Below are positions 1-5,841 of a DNA stretch of 8,514 bases, in pieces. The DNA is from Megasphaera sp. UBA5897. Its GTDB lineage: Bacteria; Bacillota; Negativicutes; Veillonellales; Megasphaeraceae. Position numbers and translations under genes: made by a program. Where the stretch lies: assembly GCA_002431345.1 (NCBI GenBank), contig DJEN01000027.1, positions 2,645 through 11,158 of the forward strand. The letters run 5' to 3'. The notes under the pieces are model-generated. The model was not told the DNA's origin. It saw only the letters and a list, made by a program, of their open reading frames with translations, and ran no database searches. Each line of letters starts with the position of its first letter. Position 1 is the stretch's first letter.

Positions 1-1090
1 TTTGGCCGTACACATCCGTATCAATGATAGCCTGTTTAAATGCTTCTTTGGTAAGCGGCTGCGGTACGCAGTTCCATTCCGTCATCGACGGTGCTTTATC
101 GACAACAGCATCCAGTTCACTTACCTGTATGTCGAGATCTGCCAATTTTGTAGGATATCCCGCCTTTTTATAAAATGCGGCAATGCGGTCTCTCAATTCA
201 AACTGTTTATCGTATGTCAAGAGGACCAAGACGCCAAAGGATACGATTTCACCGTGCAAATGTCCTTCTACGACTTGAGGAAGCACAGTCGAAGAATTAT
301 AGAATAAATGGGCAACAGAAGAATTGTAATAATAAATTGCCTGATCGCCTGTTGTGCAGTTCGATACCAATCCTGTGCTGATGATAATATCCAAGACTAC
401 TTCCTGCAGTTCATACGAGATTTCTTTTTTCTTAAAATCTGCCAATGCTTTTTCGCCAAAGTCAAGAAGCGGTGCTGTGCAGACTTTCCCCAATGCCCGT
501 CCTACGGAAACCGTATGGAACAGTTCGGCTTCACGGCTTGCCAGTTCCGATTCACATTCCTTGCTCATGGCATCGCCAATACCAGCCCAGAATAAGTTAA
601 ATGGCGAGTCTACGACGATATTCATATTAATAAACGTATGAATTGGCGGCTGCGGCAAATAATAATAGCCGGCAAATGATTTATCCGCTTTGTACATAAC
701 AGCAATTGCCGTAGAAGGTGCGCAGTTGGAAGCAACTGTCGGGAAAGAGAAGTATGCTTTGCCCGCTTTGTCTGCAACGACTTTGCACGTATCAATCGCC
801 CGGCCGCCGCCGACGCCAAAAATCAAATCAGCATTTTGCACGGCTTCTTCTGCCAACAGCGCATCTACGCGTTCATATGTAGCATCATCGCCATACCACA
901 ATACGCCTTGTACTTCCAAGTCTGTCTTGGCAATCGCATCCAACAGCGGCTGTTTTGCTTTGGAAAGGGCTGTTTTACCCCCAATAATAACTACTTTTTT
1001 GCCAAAATGCTTAGTAACACGGCCAATGGCATCATATGCATTGGCTCCGATCGTAAACGCCGGCAAAACTAATGTGTAATCAGAATACAT
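1..1090 (-). CDS. Iron/zinc-containing alcohol dehydrogenase, GldA/HcxA-like (C-terminus cut by window edge)
   Basis: Cytoplasmic NAD(P)-dependent dehydrogenase of the glycerol-dehydrogenase branch of the Fe-ADH family. The minus-strand frame is open for 363 codons with no stop before the edge; family members run about 360-370 residues, so only a few are probably missing. The N-terminal Rossmann half carries GVGGGRAIDTCK at residues 92-103. The C-terminal helical half supplies the expected metal ligands: Asp173 (GIGDAMSK), His261 (VAHLFYN) and His279 (HLHGE), matching the Asp/His/His triad of GldA. The start is set by AGGAG (1104-1100) nine bases before the ATG at 1090. The segment after the beta strand reads ASNCAPS (120-126), whereas classical GldA has a STDAP-like sequence there; this resembles E. 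coli HcxA (YbdH), a 2-oxoacid reductase, as I recall it. The substrate could therefore be glycerol or a 2-hydroxy/2-oxoacid. Family call is firm; substrate is unknown. It is transcribed divergently from the carrier genes. Confidence 0.9.
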   Translation of the reverse strand, partial: MYSDYTLVLPAFTIGANAYDAIGRVTKHFGKKVVIIGGKTALSKAKQPLLDAIAKTDLEVQGVLWYGDDATYERVDALLAEEAVQNADLIFGVGGGRAIDTCKVVADKAGKAYFSFPTVASNCAPSTAIAVMYKADKSFAGYYYLPQPPIHTFINMNIVVDSPFNLFWAGIGDAMSKECESELASREAELFHTVSVGRALGKVCTAPLLDFGEKALADFKKKEISYELQEVVLDIIISTGLVSNCTTGDQAIYYYNSSVAHLFYNSSTVLPQVVEGHLHGEIVSFGVLVLLTYDKQFELRDRIAAFYKKAGYPTKLADLDIQVSELDAVVDKAPSMTEWNCVPQPLTKEAFKQAIIDTDVYGQ

Positions 1091-1173
1091 AAAAATTCAC
1101 TCCTATATCAAAGTTATTACGACACATAAGATTTCTTCCCATTATCAAAATCACATGTATTGTTTACTAAAAT

Positions 1174-1182
1174 ATTATATCA
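1174..1182 (-). promoter_or_regulatory. Extended -10 promoter element for the dehydrogenase gene
   Basis: Read on the minus strand this is TGATATAAT, a perfect extended -10 (TGnTATAAT), about 85-90 bases before the start codon at 1090. No good -35 lies at 16-18 bp; the minus strand there reads TAGTAA. Extended -10 promoters can work without a strong -35. The motif is clear but its use is inferred. Confidence 0.5.
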
Positions 1183-1206
1183 TTGATACTTTTTTTTTAC
1201 TACAAA

Positions 1207-1216
1207 GGTTAAACGT
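1207..1216 (-). promoter_or_regulatory. Copy of ACGTTTAACC motif, possible operator
   Basis: On the minus strand this reads ACGTTTAACC. The identical 10-mer occurs at 5763-5772 before the ilv promoter, and a 9-of-10 copy at 5743-5752. Here it lies just upstream of where the -35 of the dehydrogenase promoter would fall, a plausible place for an activator or other regulator. The shared sequence is seen; the role is inferred. Confidence 0.35.
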
Positions 1217-1233
1217 GTGCGTTTCTATTATAC

Positions 1234-1246
1234 ATGAATAATTCAT
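1234..1246. repeat. 13-base perfect palindrome in the divergent region
   Basis: The sequence ATGAAT-A-ATTCAT is an exact inverted repeat with a one-base centre. It sits between the dehydrogenase promoter and the first CstA promoter, where a dimeric regulator could act. AT-rich palindromes of this size can arise by chance, so it is only a candidate operator. Confidence 0.3.
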
Positions 1247-1398
1247 ATGCCTTTTGTTTCTGCTATTCCTTTTTCGCAAATTATGCTACATGGAGTATAT
1301 ATCATGTGTGCACGTACACTATTTTGTATTCATGTCATTATCTTGATTATACATCGTCATTTTGTTGCTTTTTATATCGTATCGGGGCTGTTATTTTG

Positions 1399-1412
1399 AG
1401 AAAACGCGTCTT
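1399..1412 (+). promoter_or_regulatory. Weak cre-like sequence overlapping the -35 of the first CstA gene
   Basis: AGAAAACGCGTCTT matches the catabolite response element consensus TGWAARCGYTWNCA at about 10 of 14 positions, with the central AAAACG intact. It overlaps the first bases of the -35 hexamer (1411-1416), where bound CcpA would block RNA polymerase. A better match stands at the second CstA gene. Assignment to CcpA is inference. Confidence 0.25.
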
Positions 1413-1438
1413 GAATTTTGTTTTTTTTGCTTTATAAT
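1411..1438 (+). promoter_or_regulatory. Sigma-A-type promoter of the first CstA gene
   Basis: The -35 is TTGAAT (1411-1416) and the -10 is a perfect TATAAT (1433-1438), separated by 16 bp. Transcription would start near 1445, giving a leader of about 100 nt before the ATG at 1549. The second CstA gene also uses a TTGAAT -35. Confidence 0.7.
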
Positions 1439-1447
1439 AGAATCGCA

Positions 1448-1524
1448 ATACAGGTTATGTATTCTTAAATGGAATTATAATTTATCCATGTGCTCCTGCA
1501 CATTTTCAAGACATGAACCTGTAT
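1448..1524 (+). promoter_or_regulatory. Structured 5' leader of the first CstA gene
   Basis: Two nested elements are visible. An outer 9-bp perfect stem pairs ATACAGGTT (1448-1456) with AACCTGTAT (1516-1524); it can extend through ATGT (1457-1460) with ACAT (1511-1514) past one bulged base. Inside it, ATGTGC (1488-1493), loop TCCT and GCACAT (1498-1503) form a perfect hairpin. The loop UCCU is complementary to AGGA of the downstream ribosome binding site (1536-1541), so a loop-to-SD interaction could mask translation. The complementarity is seen; the switching role is inferred, and it matches no riboswitch class I can name. Confidence 0.4.
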
Positions 1525-1548
1525 AAATTTCATATAGGAGGTCTTAGT

Positions 1549-3438
1549 ATGAACGGTTTGTATTTAGTTGTTATTTCTGCTCTCGTGTTCGTACTGGCAT
1601 ACCGTTTTTACGGCGCGTTTATTGCTGCCAAAGTATTAACGCTCAACCAGTACAAAGTTACGCCGGCTTTCCGTTTTGAAGATGGACACGACTATGTTCC
1701 TACGAACAAATACGTCGTATTCGGTCATCATTTCGCAGCCATTGCTGGTGCAGGTCCTTTGGTAGGTCCTGTTATTGCTGCACAGTTTGGGTATTTGCCC
1801 GGTGCATTGTGGATTTTGATTGGCGGTGTTCTCGCCGGTGCAGTCCATGATATGGTTATCTTGTTCTGTTCCATGCGGTATGACGGCAAATCCATTGCCG
1901 AAATCGCCAAAGCACAGATTGGTCAGAAAACAGGTATTGCTACATCTTTTGCCGTACTCTTCCTGAACATCCTCTGCATGGCCGGCATGGCCGTCGTTAT
2001 TGCCAACGCTTTGGCAAACAGCCCTTGGGGTACATTCACCATTGGCTCCACGATTCCTATCGCTATTTTCATTGGGATTTATATGCAGTTCTTACGCCCT
2101 GGTAAAATCAAAGAAGGCACTATCATTGGTGTCGTTCTTACCTTACTTGCCGTTGTCGTAGGCCCGATGGTTCAGGCATCTCCGACACTGGCTCCGATTT
2201 TCACAATCAGCCACAACGGCATTTGCATTGCCCTGATTATTTATGGTTTTATCGCAGCTGCTTTGCCAGTATGGCTGCTCCTTGCTCCGCGTGATTATCT
2301 GTCCACATACATGAAAATTGGTACTATCGGCGCATTAGCTCTTGGTATTCTGATTGTAGGGCCGCAAATCCAAATGCCGGCTACTACACAGTTCTGTGCC
2401 GGCGGCGGCCCGGTTATCACCGGTTCTGTACTGCCGTATATCTTTGTTACCATTGCCTGCGGTGCTATTTCCGGGTTCCATTCCATGATTTCCACAGGTA
2501 CTACACCAAAAATGCTGATGAATGAACGTTCCATCCTGCCGGTTGGTTATGGTGCTATGGTTACGGAATCTTTCGTTGCCATGATGGCTTTGATTGCTGC
2601 TTGTGCTCTTGTTCCAAACGATTACTTTGCTATCAACTCTTCGGCTGCTCATTTCCAGGCATTAGGCATTCAGGTCGTTGACCTGCCTCACCTGAACGAA
2701 ATGGTCGGTGAAAATGTTGCCCATCGTCCGGGCGGTGCTGTTTCCTTGGCTGTCGGCATGGCTTACATCTTCTCCAACCTGCCGGGACTCGATCATCTCA
2801 TGAACTACTGGTATCATTTCTGCATCATGTTTGAAGCCCTCTTCATCATGACTATCATCGATGCCGGTACTCGTGTTGGCCGTTACATGCTCCAGGAACT
2901 GATTGGCCATGTATGGCCGCAGTTTGGTGACCCGAACTGGAAACCGGGTGCTATCATTGCTTCCGCTTTGATCTGCGCTTCTTGGGGTTACCTCGTATTA
3001 AACGGCAACTTGTCTACGATTTGGCCGATTTTCGGTGTATCCAACCAGTTGCTGGCTATCATCGCACTTTCCATTTCTTCCGTTGTTATCTGCTCCATGG
3101 GCAAAGCACGTTACCTTTGGGTTACAGGTCTTCCTTGGGCTTTCTTAATGGTTATGATTTTCTGGGCAGACTTCCTGAACATCTTTGAAATTTACCTGCC
3201 AAAGGGTGAATGGACTATGTTTGTTGTCTCCATTATCATGGCTGTTTTGGTTCTTATCGTTGCTGTCGGCGCTATCCGCAAATGTATCTACTTGGCTAAA
3301 ACAGTTCCTGCCAACTACGATACTACAGCAAGCGTAGAAGCTGAAGAAATCAAACATCTTGATCAGCTCGTTGCTCAGCAGGATGATGAAGGTGCTCGTG
3401 CAAGACGCTTCAAAGAATTAACCATTTCTAATCACTAA
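1549..3438 (+). CDS. cstA: CstA-family carrier, copy 1 (putative pyruvate or peptide transporter)
   Basis: Integral membrane carrier of the carbon-starvation CstA family, which includes E. coli CstA and the pyruvate/H+ symporter BtsT; the physiological substrate here is probably pyruvate or small peptides, which is inference. The 629-residue product is somewhat shorter than E. coli CstA (about 700). About 16 hydrophobic segments are visible, the first at residues 4-26. Family hallmarks: VVFGHHFAAIAGAGPLVGP (56-74), AGAVHDMV (96-103), ISGFHSMISTGTTPKM (307-322) and FGVSNQLLA (495-503). A hydrophilic tail (about 585-629) ends in FKELTISNH. The start at 1549 follows AGGAGG (1536-1541) by seven bases; an in-frame ATG 12 codons earlier (1513) has no such site. 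It has its own promoter and terminator. A second copy, about 85% identical, follows at 3762. Confidence 0.93.
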   Translation: MNGLYLVVISALVFVLAYRFYGAFIAAKVLTLNQYKVTPAFRFEDGHDYVPTNKYVVFGHHFAAIAGAGPLVGPVIAAQFGYLPGALWILIGGVLAGAVHDMVILFCSMRYDGKSIAEIAKAQIGQKTGIATSFAVLFLNILCMAGMAVVIANALANSPWGTFTIGSTIPIAIFIGIYMQFLRPGKIKEGTIIGVVLTLLAVVVGPMVQASPTLAPIFTISHNGICIALIIYGFIAAALPVWLLLAPRDYLSTYMKIGTIGALALGILIVGPQIQMPATTQFCAGGGPVITGSVLPYIFVTIACGAISGFHSMISTGTTPKMLMNERSILPVGYGAMVTESFVAMMALIAACALVPNDYFAINSSAAHFQALGIQVVDLPHLNEMVGENVAHRPGGAVSLAVGMAYIFSNLPGLDHLMNYWYHFCIMFEALFIMTIIDAGTRVGRYMLQELIGHVWPQFGDPNWKPGAIIASALICASWGYLVLNGNLSTIWPIFGVSNQLLAIIALSISSVVICSMGKARYLWVTGLPWAFLMVMIFWADFLNIFEIYLPKGEWTMFVVSIIMAVLVLIVAVGAIRKCIYLAKTVPANYDTTASVEAEEIKHLDQLVAQQDDEGARARRFKELTISNH

Positions 3439-3449
3439 TCATTGATTAG
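3435..3449. repeat. 15-base palindrome overlapping the stop codon of CstA copy 1
   Basis: CTAATCA-T-TGATTAG is a perfect inverted repeat that includes the TAA stop. In RNA it could form a short 6-bp hairpin with a 3-base loop just before the terminator. No role is evident. Confidence 0.3.
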
Positions 3450-3458
3450 CCTATTCAA

Positions 3459-3490
3459 ACGGCTGTCGCGTAAGCGGCAGTCGTTTTTTT
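3459..3490 (+). terminator. Rho-independent terminator of CstA copy 1
   Basis: An 11-bp stem pairs 3459-3469 (ACGGCTGTCGC) with 3474-3484 (GCGGCAGTCGT), using two G-U pairs and a GTAA loop, followed by a run of seven Ts (3484-3490). It starts 20 bases after the stop codon, so the second copy needs its own promoter. Confidence 0.88.
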
Positions 3491-3626
3491 GTTTATTTAT
3501 AAAAAGCCGCTTATATCTCACAGCAACTTATACAAAAATGCTCTCTTCGTTAAGCATTACACCCATTCATAAACTACGCACCTGCCTTTCTAATAATGCT
3601 TTTATATCATGTTATATATAATTTTC

Positions 3627-3655
3627 TTGAATTTATTGATGAACTGCGTTATAGT
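3627..3655 (+). promoter_or_regulatory. Sigma-A-type promoter of the second CstA gene
   Basis: The -35 is TTGAAT (3627-3632) and the -10 is TATAGT (3650-3655), with the optimal 17-bp spacer. The start would be near 3662, giving a leader of about 100 nt, much like copy 1. The 9-mer CTTGAATTT around the -35 is identical in the two promoters. Confidence 0.65.
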
Positions 3656-3663
3656 AAATGTAT

Positions 3664-3677
3664 AGAAAACGTGTACA
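3664..3677 (+). promoter_or_regulatory. cre-like site at the start of the second CstA transcript
   Basis: AGAAAACGTGTACA matches the catabolite response element consensus TGWAARCGYTWNCA at 12 of 14 positions. It lies at about +2 to +16 of the inferred transcript, a position typical for repression by CcpA. That would fit carbon-starvation control of a CstA gene. Whether this organism has CcpA cannot be seen here. Confidence 0.4.
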
Positions 3678-3684
3678 ATATATC

Positions 3685-3747
3685 ACATACGCTTGTATGT
3701 AAAATACCGCCTTACTAAGCCAATAACGGCTTTTATTTTTATAAAAA
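3685..3747 (+). promoter_or_regulatory. Hairpins in the leader of the second CstA gene
   Basis: ACATAC-GCTT-GTATGT (3685-3700) is a perfect 6-bp hairpin with a four-base loop, similar in size and placement to the hairpin in the copy 1 leader but different in sequence. A second stem, AAGCC-N6-GGCTT (3717-3732), runs into TTATTTTT, resembling a weak attenuator. A 12-base palindrome TTTTTATAAAAA (3736-3747) abuts the ribosome binding site. No known riboswitch is recognised. Confidence 0.3.
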
Positions 3748-3761
3748 GGAGGTTGTTTTGT

Positions 3762-5651
3762 ATGAACGGTTTGTATCTAGTTATCATTTCTGCATTAGTT
3801 TTCGTACTTGCATACCGTTTTTACGGCGCATTTATTGCTGCCAAAGTACTTACGGTCAATCAGTACAAAGTCACACCGGCTTTTCGATTTGAAGACGGAC
3901 ACGATTATGTTCCTACGAACAAATACGTCGTATTCGGTCATCATTTTGCAGCTATCGCCGGCGCAGGTCCTCTGGTAGGCCCTGTCATCGCTGCGCAGTT
4001 CGGGTATTTGCCCGGTGCCTTATGGATTCTCATCGGCGGCGTATTAGCCGGTGCTGTCCATGATATGGTTATTTTATTTGCCTCGATGCGCTACGACGGC
4101 AAATCCATTGCCGAAATCGCCAAGGCGCAAATCGGCGACAAAGTCGGATTGGCTACGTCTTTTGCTGTGCTGTTCCTCAACATTTTAGCCATGGCCGGCA
4201 TGGCCGTCGTTATCGTCAATGCCCTTCATGACAGCCCATGGGGTACGTTTACGATTGGCATGACCATTCCTATCGCTATTTTTATCGGCTTGTACCTGCA
4301 GTTTTTACGTCCCGGAAAAATCCAGGAAGCAACGATTATCGGCGTGGCACTGACACTGCTGGCCGTCGTTCTTGGCCCATCCGTTGCTGCTTCACCGACA
4401 CTGTCCCCGTTCTTTACCATCAGTGCCCAAGGCATTGGCATCGCACTGATTATTTACGGCTTTGTAGCTGCTGCTCTTCCGGTTTGGCTGCTGCTGGCTC
4501 CTCGTGATTATTTATCCACCTATATGAAAATCGGTACTATCGGCGCGTTGGCACTGGGCATTATTATCGTCGGTCCGATGATTTCCATGCCGGCAGTCAC
4601 CCAATTCTGCGCCGGCGGCGGCCCGGTTATTACCGGTCCGGTATTGCCGTATATCTTCATCACCATTGCCTGCGGTGCCGTTTCTGGTTTCCACTGCATG
4701 ATTTCCACCGGTACTACACCTAAAATGCTGATGAATGAACGCTCAATTCTCCCGGTTGGTTACGGTGCTATGCTTACCGAATCCTTTGTTGGCATGATGG
4801 CGTTAATCGCAGCCTGCGCCCTGCAGCCTGCCGATTACTTTGCTATCAACTCTTCTGCCGCTCATTTTCAGGCATTAGGCATGCAGGTTGTCGATTTGCC
4901 CACGCTGAATCAAATGGTCGGTGAAAATGTTGCCCATCGTCCCGGCGGTGCCGTTTCCTTGGCTGTCGGCATGGCACACATCTTCTCCCGCATCCCCGGA
5001 CTCGACCATCTGATGAATTACTGGTATCATTTCTGCATCATGTTTGAAGCCCTCTTTATCATGACCATTATCGATGCCGGTACGCGTGTCGGCCGCTATA
5101 TGCTGCAAGAATTAATCGGCCGTGTATGGCCTAAATTCGGCGATCCCCATTGGACCCCCGGCGGTATTATTGCTTCTGCCATTATCTCCGGTGCATGGGG
5201 CTACATCGTACTGCAGGGCAATTTGTCCACCATTTGGCCAATCTTTGGCGTATCCAATCAGCTGCTCGCTATCATTACCCTGTCTATTTCTACAGTCGTT
5301 ATCTGCAGCATGGGCAAAGCCCGCTACGCTTGGGTTACCGTCATTCCTTGGGTATTCCTGACTGTCGTTATCTTCTGGGCTGATTATCTCAACATGTTTA
5401 ACATCTATCTGCCCAAAGGCGAAATACTCCTCTTTGCCGTATCAGCCATTATGGCCATTCTTGTTATTATCGTCAGCGTGGCTTCTGTTCGCAAATGCCT
5501 GTACCTGGCTAAAACAGTTCCGCCCAGCTATGCTACCAGCGAAACCGTAGAAGCAGAAGAATTACAGCATTTGAACGCACTGTGCCAGCAAGATGACGAA
5601 GAAGGCATGAAAGCGAAGAAATTTAAAGAATTAACGATTTCCAACCATTAG
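3762..5651 (+). CDS. cstA: CstA-family carrier, copy 2 (putative pyruvate or peptide transporter)
   Basis: Second CstA-type membrane carrier, also 629 residues and aligning with copy 1 without a gap; I count about 95 differences (about 85% identity). The family hallmarks stand at the same positions: FGHHFAAIAGAGPLVGP, AGAVHDMV, SGFHCMISTGTTPKM and FGVSNQLLA. Only two residues differ in the first 106, while about 30 of the last 76 differ, though the final nine (FKELTISNH) are the same. Cys107, Cys143 and Cys225 of copy 1 are Ala, Ala and Gly here, and Ser312 is Cys. The start at 3762 follows AGGAGG (3747-3752) by nine bases; an in-frame ATG at 3693 lies inside the leader hairpin and lacks a site. 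Its own promoter and terminator make it monocistronic. A difference in substrate affinity or expression timing from copy 1 is likely but inferred. Confidence 0.93.
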   Translation: MNGLYLVIISALVFVLAYRFYGAFIAAKVLTVNQYKVTPAFRFEDGHDYVPTNKYVVFGHHFAAIAGAGPLVGPVIAAQFGYLPGALWILIGGVLAGAVHDMVILFASMRYDGKSIAEIAKAQIGDKVGLATSFAVLFLNILAMAGMAVVIVNALHDSPWGTFTIGMTIPIAIFIGLYLQFLRPGKIQEATIIGVALTLLAVVLGPSVAASPTLSPFFTISAQGIGIALIIYGFVAAALPVWLLLAPRDYLSTYMKIGTIGALALGIIIVGPMISMPAVTQFCAGGGPVITGPVLPYIFITIACGAVSGFHCMISTGTTPKMLMNERSILPVGYGAMLTESFVGMMALIAACALQPADYFAINSSAAHFQALGMQVVDLPTLNQMVGENVAHRPGGAVSLAVGMAHIFSRIPGLDHLMNYWYHFCIMFEALFIMTIIDAGTRVGRYMLQELIGRVWPKFGDPHWTPGGIIASAIISGAWGYIVLQGNLSTIWPIFGVSNQLLAIITLSISTVVICSMGKARYAWVTVIPWVFLTVVIFWADYLNMFNIYLPKGEILLFAVSAIMAILVIIVSVASVRKCLYLAKTVPPSYATSETVEAEELQHLNALCQQDDEEGMKAKKFKELTISNH

Positions 5652-5669
5652 TATCTTTGGAAACACAGC

Positions 5670-5708
5670 AAAGCGATTCCCGCAGTATCGTGTGGGAATC
5701 GCTTTTTT
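5670..5708 (+). terminator. Rho-independent terminator of CstA copy 2
   Basis: A 15-bp stem pairs 5670-5684 (AAAGCGATTCCCGCA) with 5691-5705 (TGTGGGAATCGCTTT), with one G-U pair and a six-base loop, followed by a T run to 5708. It begins 18 bases after the stop codon and separates the carrier from the ilv unit. Confidence 0.92.
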
Positions 5709-5741
5709 ACAACTATTTTCGTGATTATATTAAAATTATAA

Positions 5742-5771
5742 AACGTTTAACTGATTTGTGTAACGTTTAAC
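5742..5771 (+). repeat. Direct repeat AACGTTTAAC, 20 bp apart, upstream of the ilv promoter
   Basis: AACGTTTAAC occurs at 5742-5751 and again at 5762-5771, exactly 20 bp apart, about two helical turns, so both copies face the same side of the DNA. They lie about 70-100 bp before the inferred ilv transcription start, where an activator commonly binds. A matching ACGTTTAACC is found on the other strand at 1207-1216. The regulator is unknown. Confidence 0.5.
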
Positions 5772-5805
5772 CCCGAAAAAAGTTAAAATTTTTTACAGAA
5801 AGTTG

Positions 5806-5834
5806 TTGACAAGATCATTCTAATTGCGTACAAT
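5806..5834 (+). promoter_or_regulatory. Sigma-A promoter of the T-box/ilvC-ilvB transcript
   Basis: A perfect TTGACA -35 (5806-5811) is followed after an ideal 17-bp spacer by TACAAT (5829-5834), one mismatch from consensus. The start is expected near 5841, just before the T-box leader. This strong promoter suits control by leader attenuation rather than initiation. Confidence 0.88.
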
Positions 5835-5841
5835 ATGTTCA

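Larger units (their letters stand above)
1091..1548. other. Divergent intergenic region between the dehydrogenase and the first CstA gene
   Basis: This 458-bp AT-rich stretch has no convincing gene. It holds the ribosome binding site and an extended -10 for the minus-strand dehydrogenase, a 10-base motif shared with the ilv upstream region (1207-1216), a perfect 13-base palindrome (1234-1246), an imperfect inverted repeat GTGT-N6-ACAC (1306-1319), the promoter of the first CstA gene (1411-1438) and a structured leader (1448-1524). The stretch about 1250-1390 is T-rich and I see little else in it. Confidence 0.7.
3439..3761. other. Intergenic region between the two CstA copies
   Basis: This 323-bp stretch has no gene. 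It contains the terminator of copy 1, a weak 6-bp inverted repeat AATGCT-N10-AGCATT (3537-3558), the promoter of copy 2 (3627-3655), a cre-like site (3664-3677) and a leader with two small hairpins. It shows no broad similarity to the region upstream of copy 1 beyond the short TTGAATTT and GAAAACG segments. Confidence 0.7.

Noticed and set aside
2..641. Several plus-strand open frames opposite the dehydrogenase gene
   Set aside because: They overlap one another in different frames and are antisense to a gene with intact family motifs.
1234..1437. Plus-strand 67-codon open frame in the divergent region
   Set aside because: No ribosome binding site, odd composition rich in Cys, Tyr and Phe from AT-rich DNA, and it overlaps the CstA copy 1 promoter.
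1513..1548. Upstream in-frame ATG extending CstA copy 1 by 12 residues
   Set aside because: No Shine-Dalgarno precedes it, while AGGAGG sits seven bases before the ATG at 1549, and copy 2 starts at the same residue.
3693..3761. Upstream in-frame ATG extending CstA copy 2 by 23 residues
   Set aside because: It falls in the leader hairpin and lacks a ribosome binding site; AGGAGG stands before 3762.
1549..5651. Recent gene conversion or assembly duplication of the CstA genes
   Set aside because: Silent sites differ along the whole length and the flanking regions are unrelated, so this is a true, older paralogue pair.
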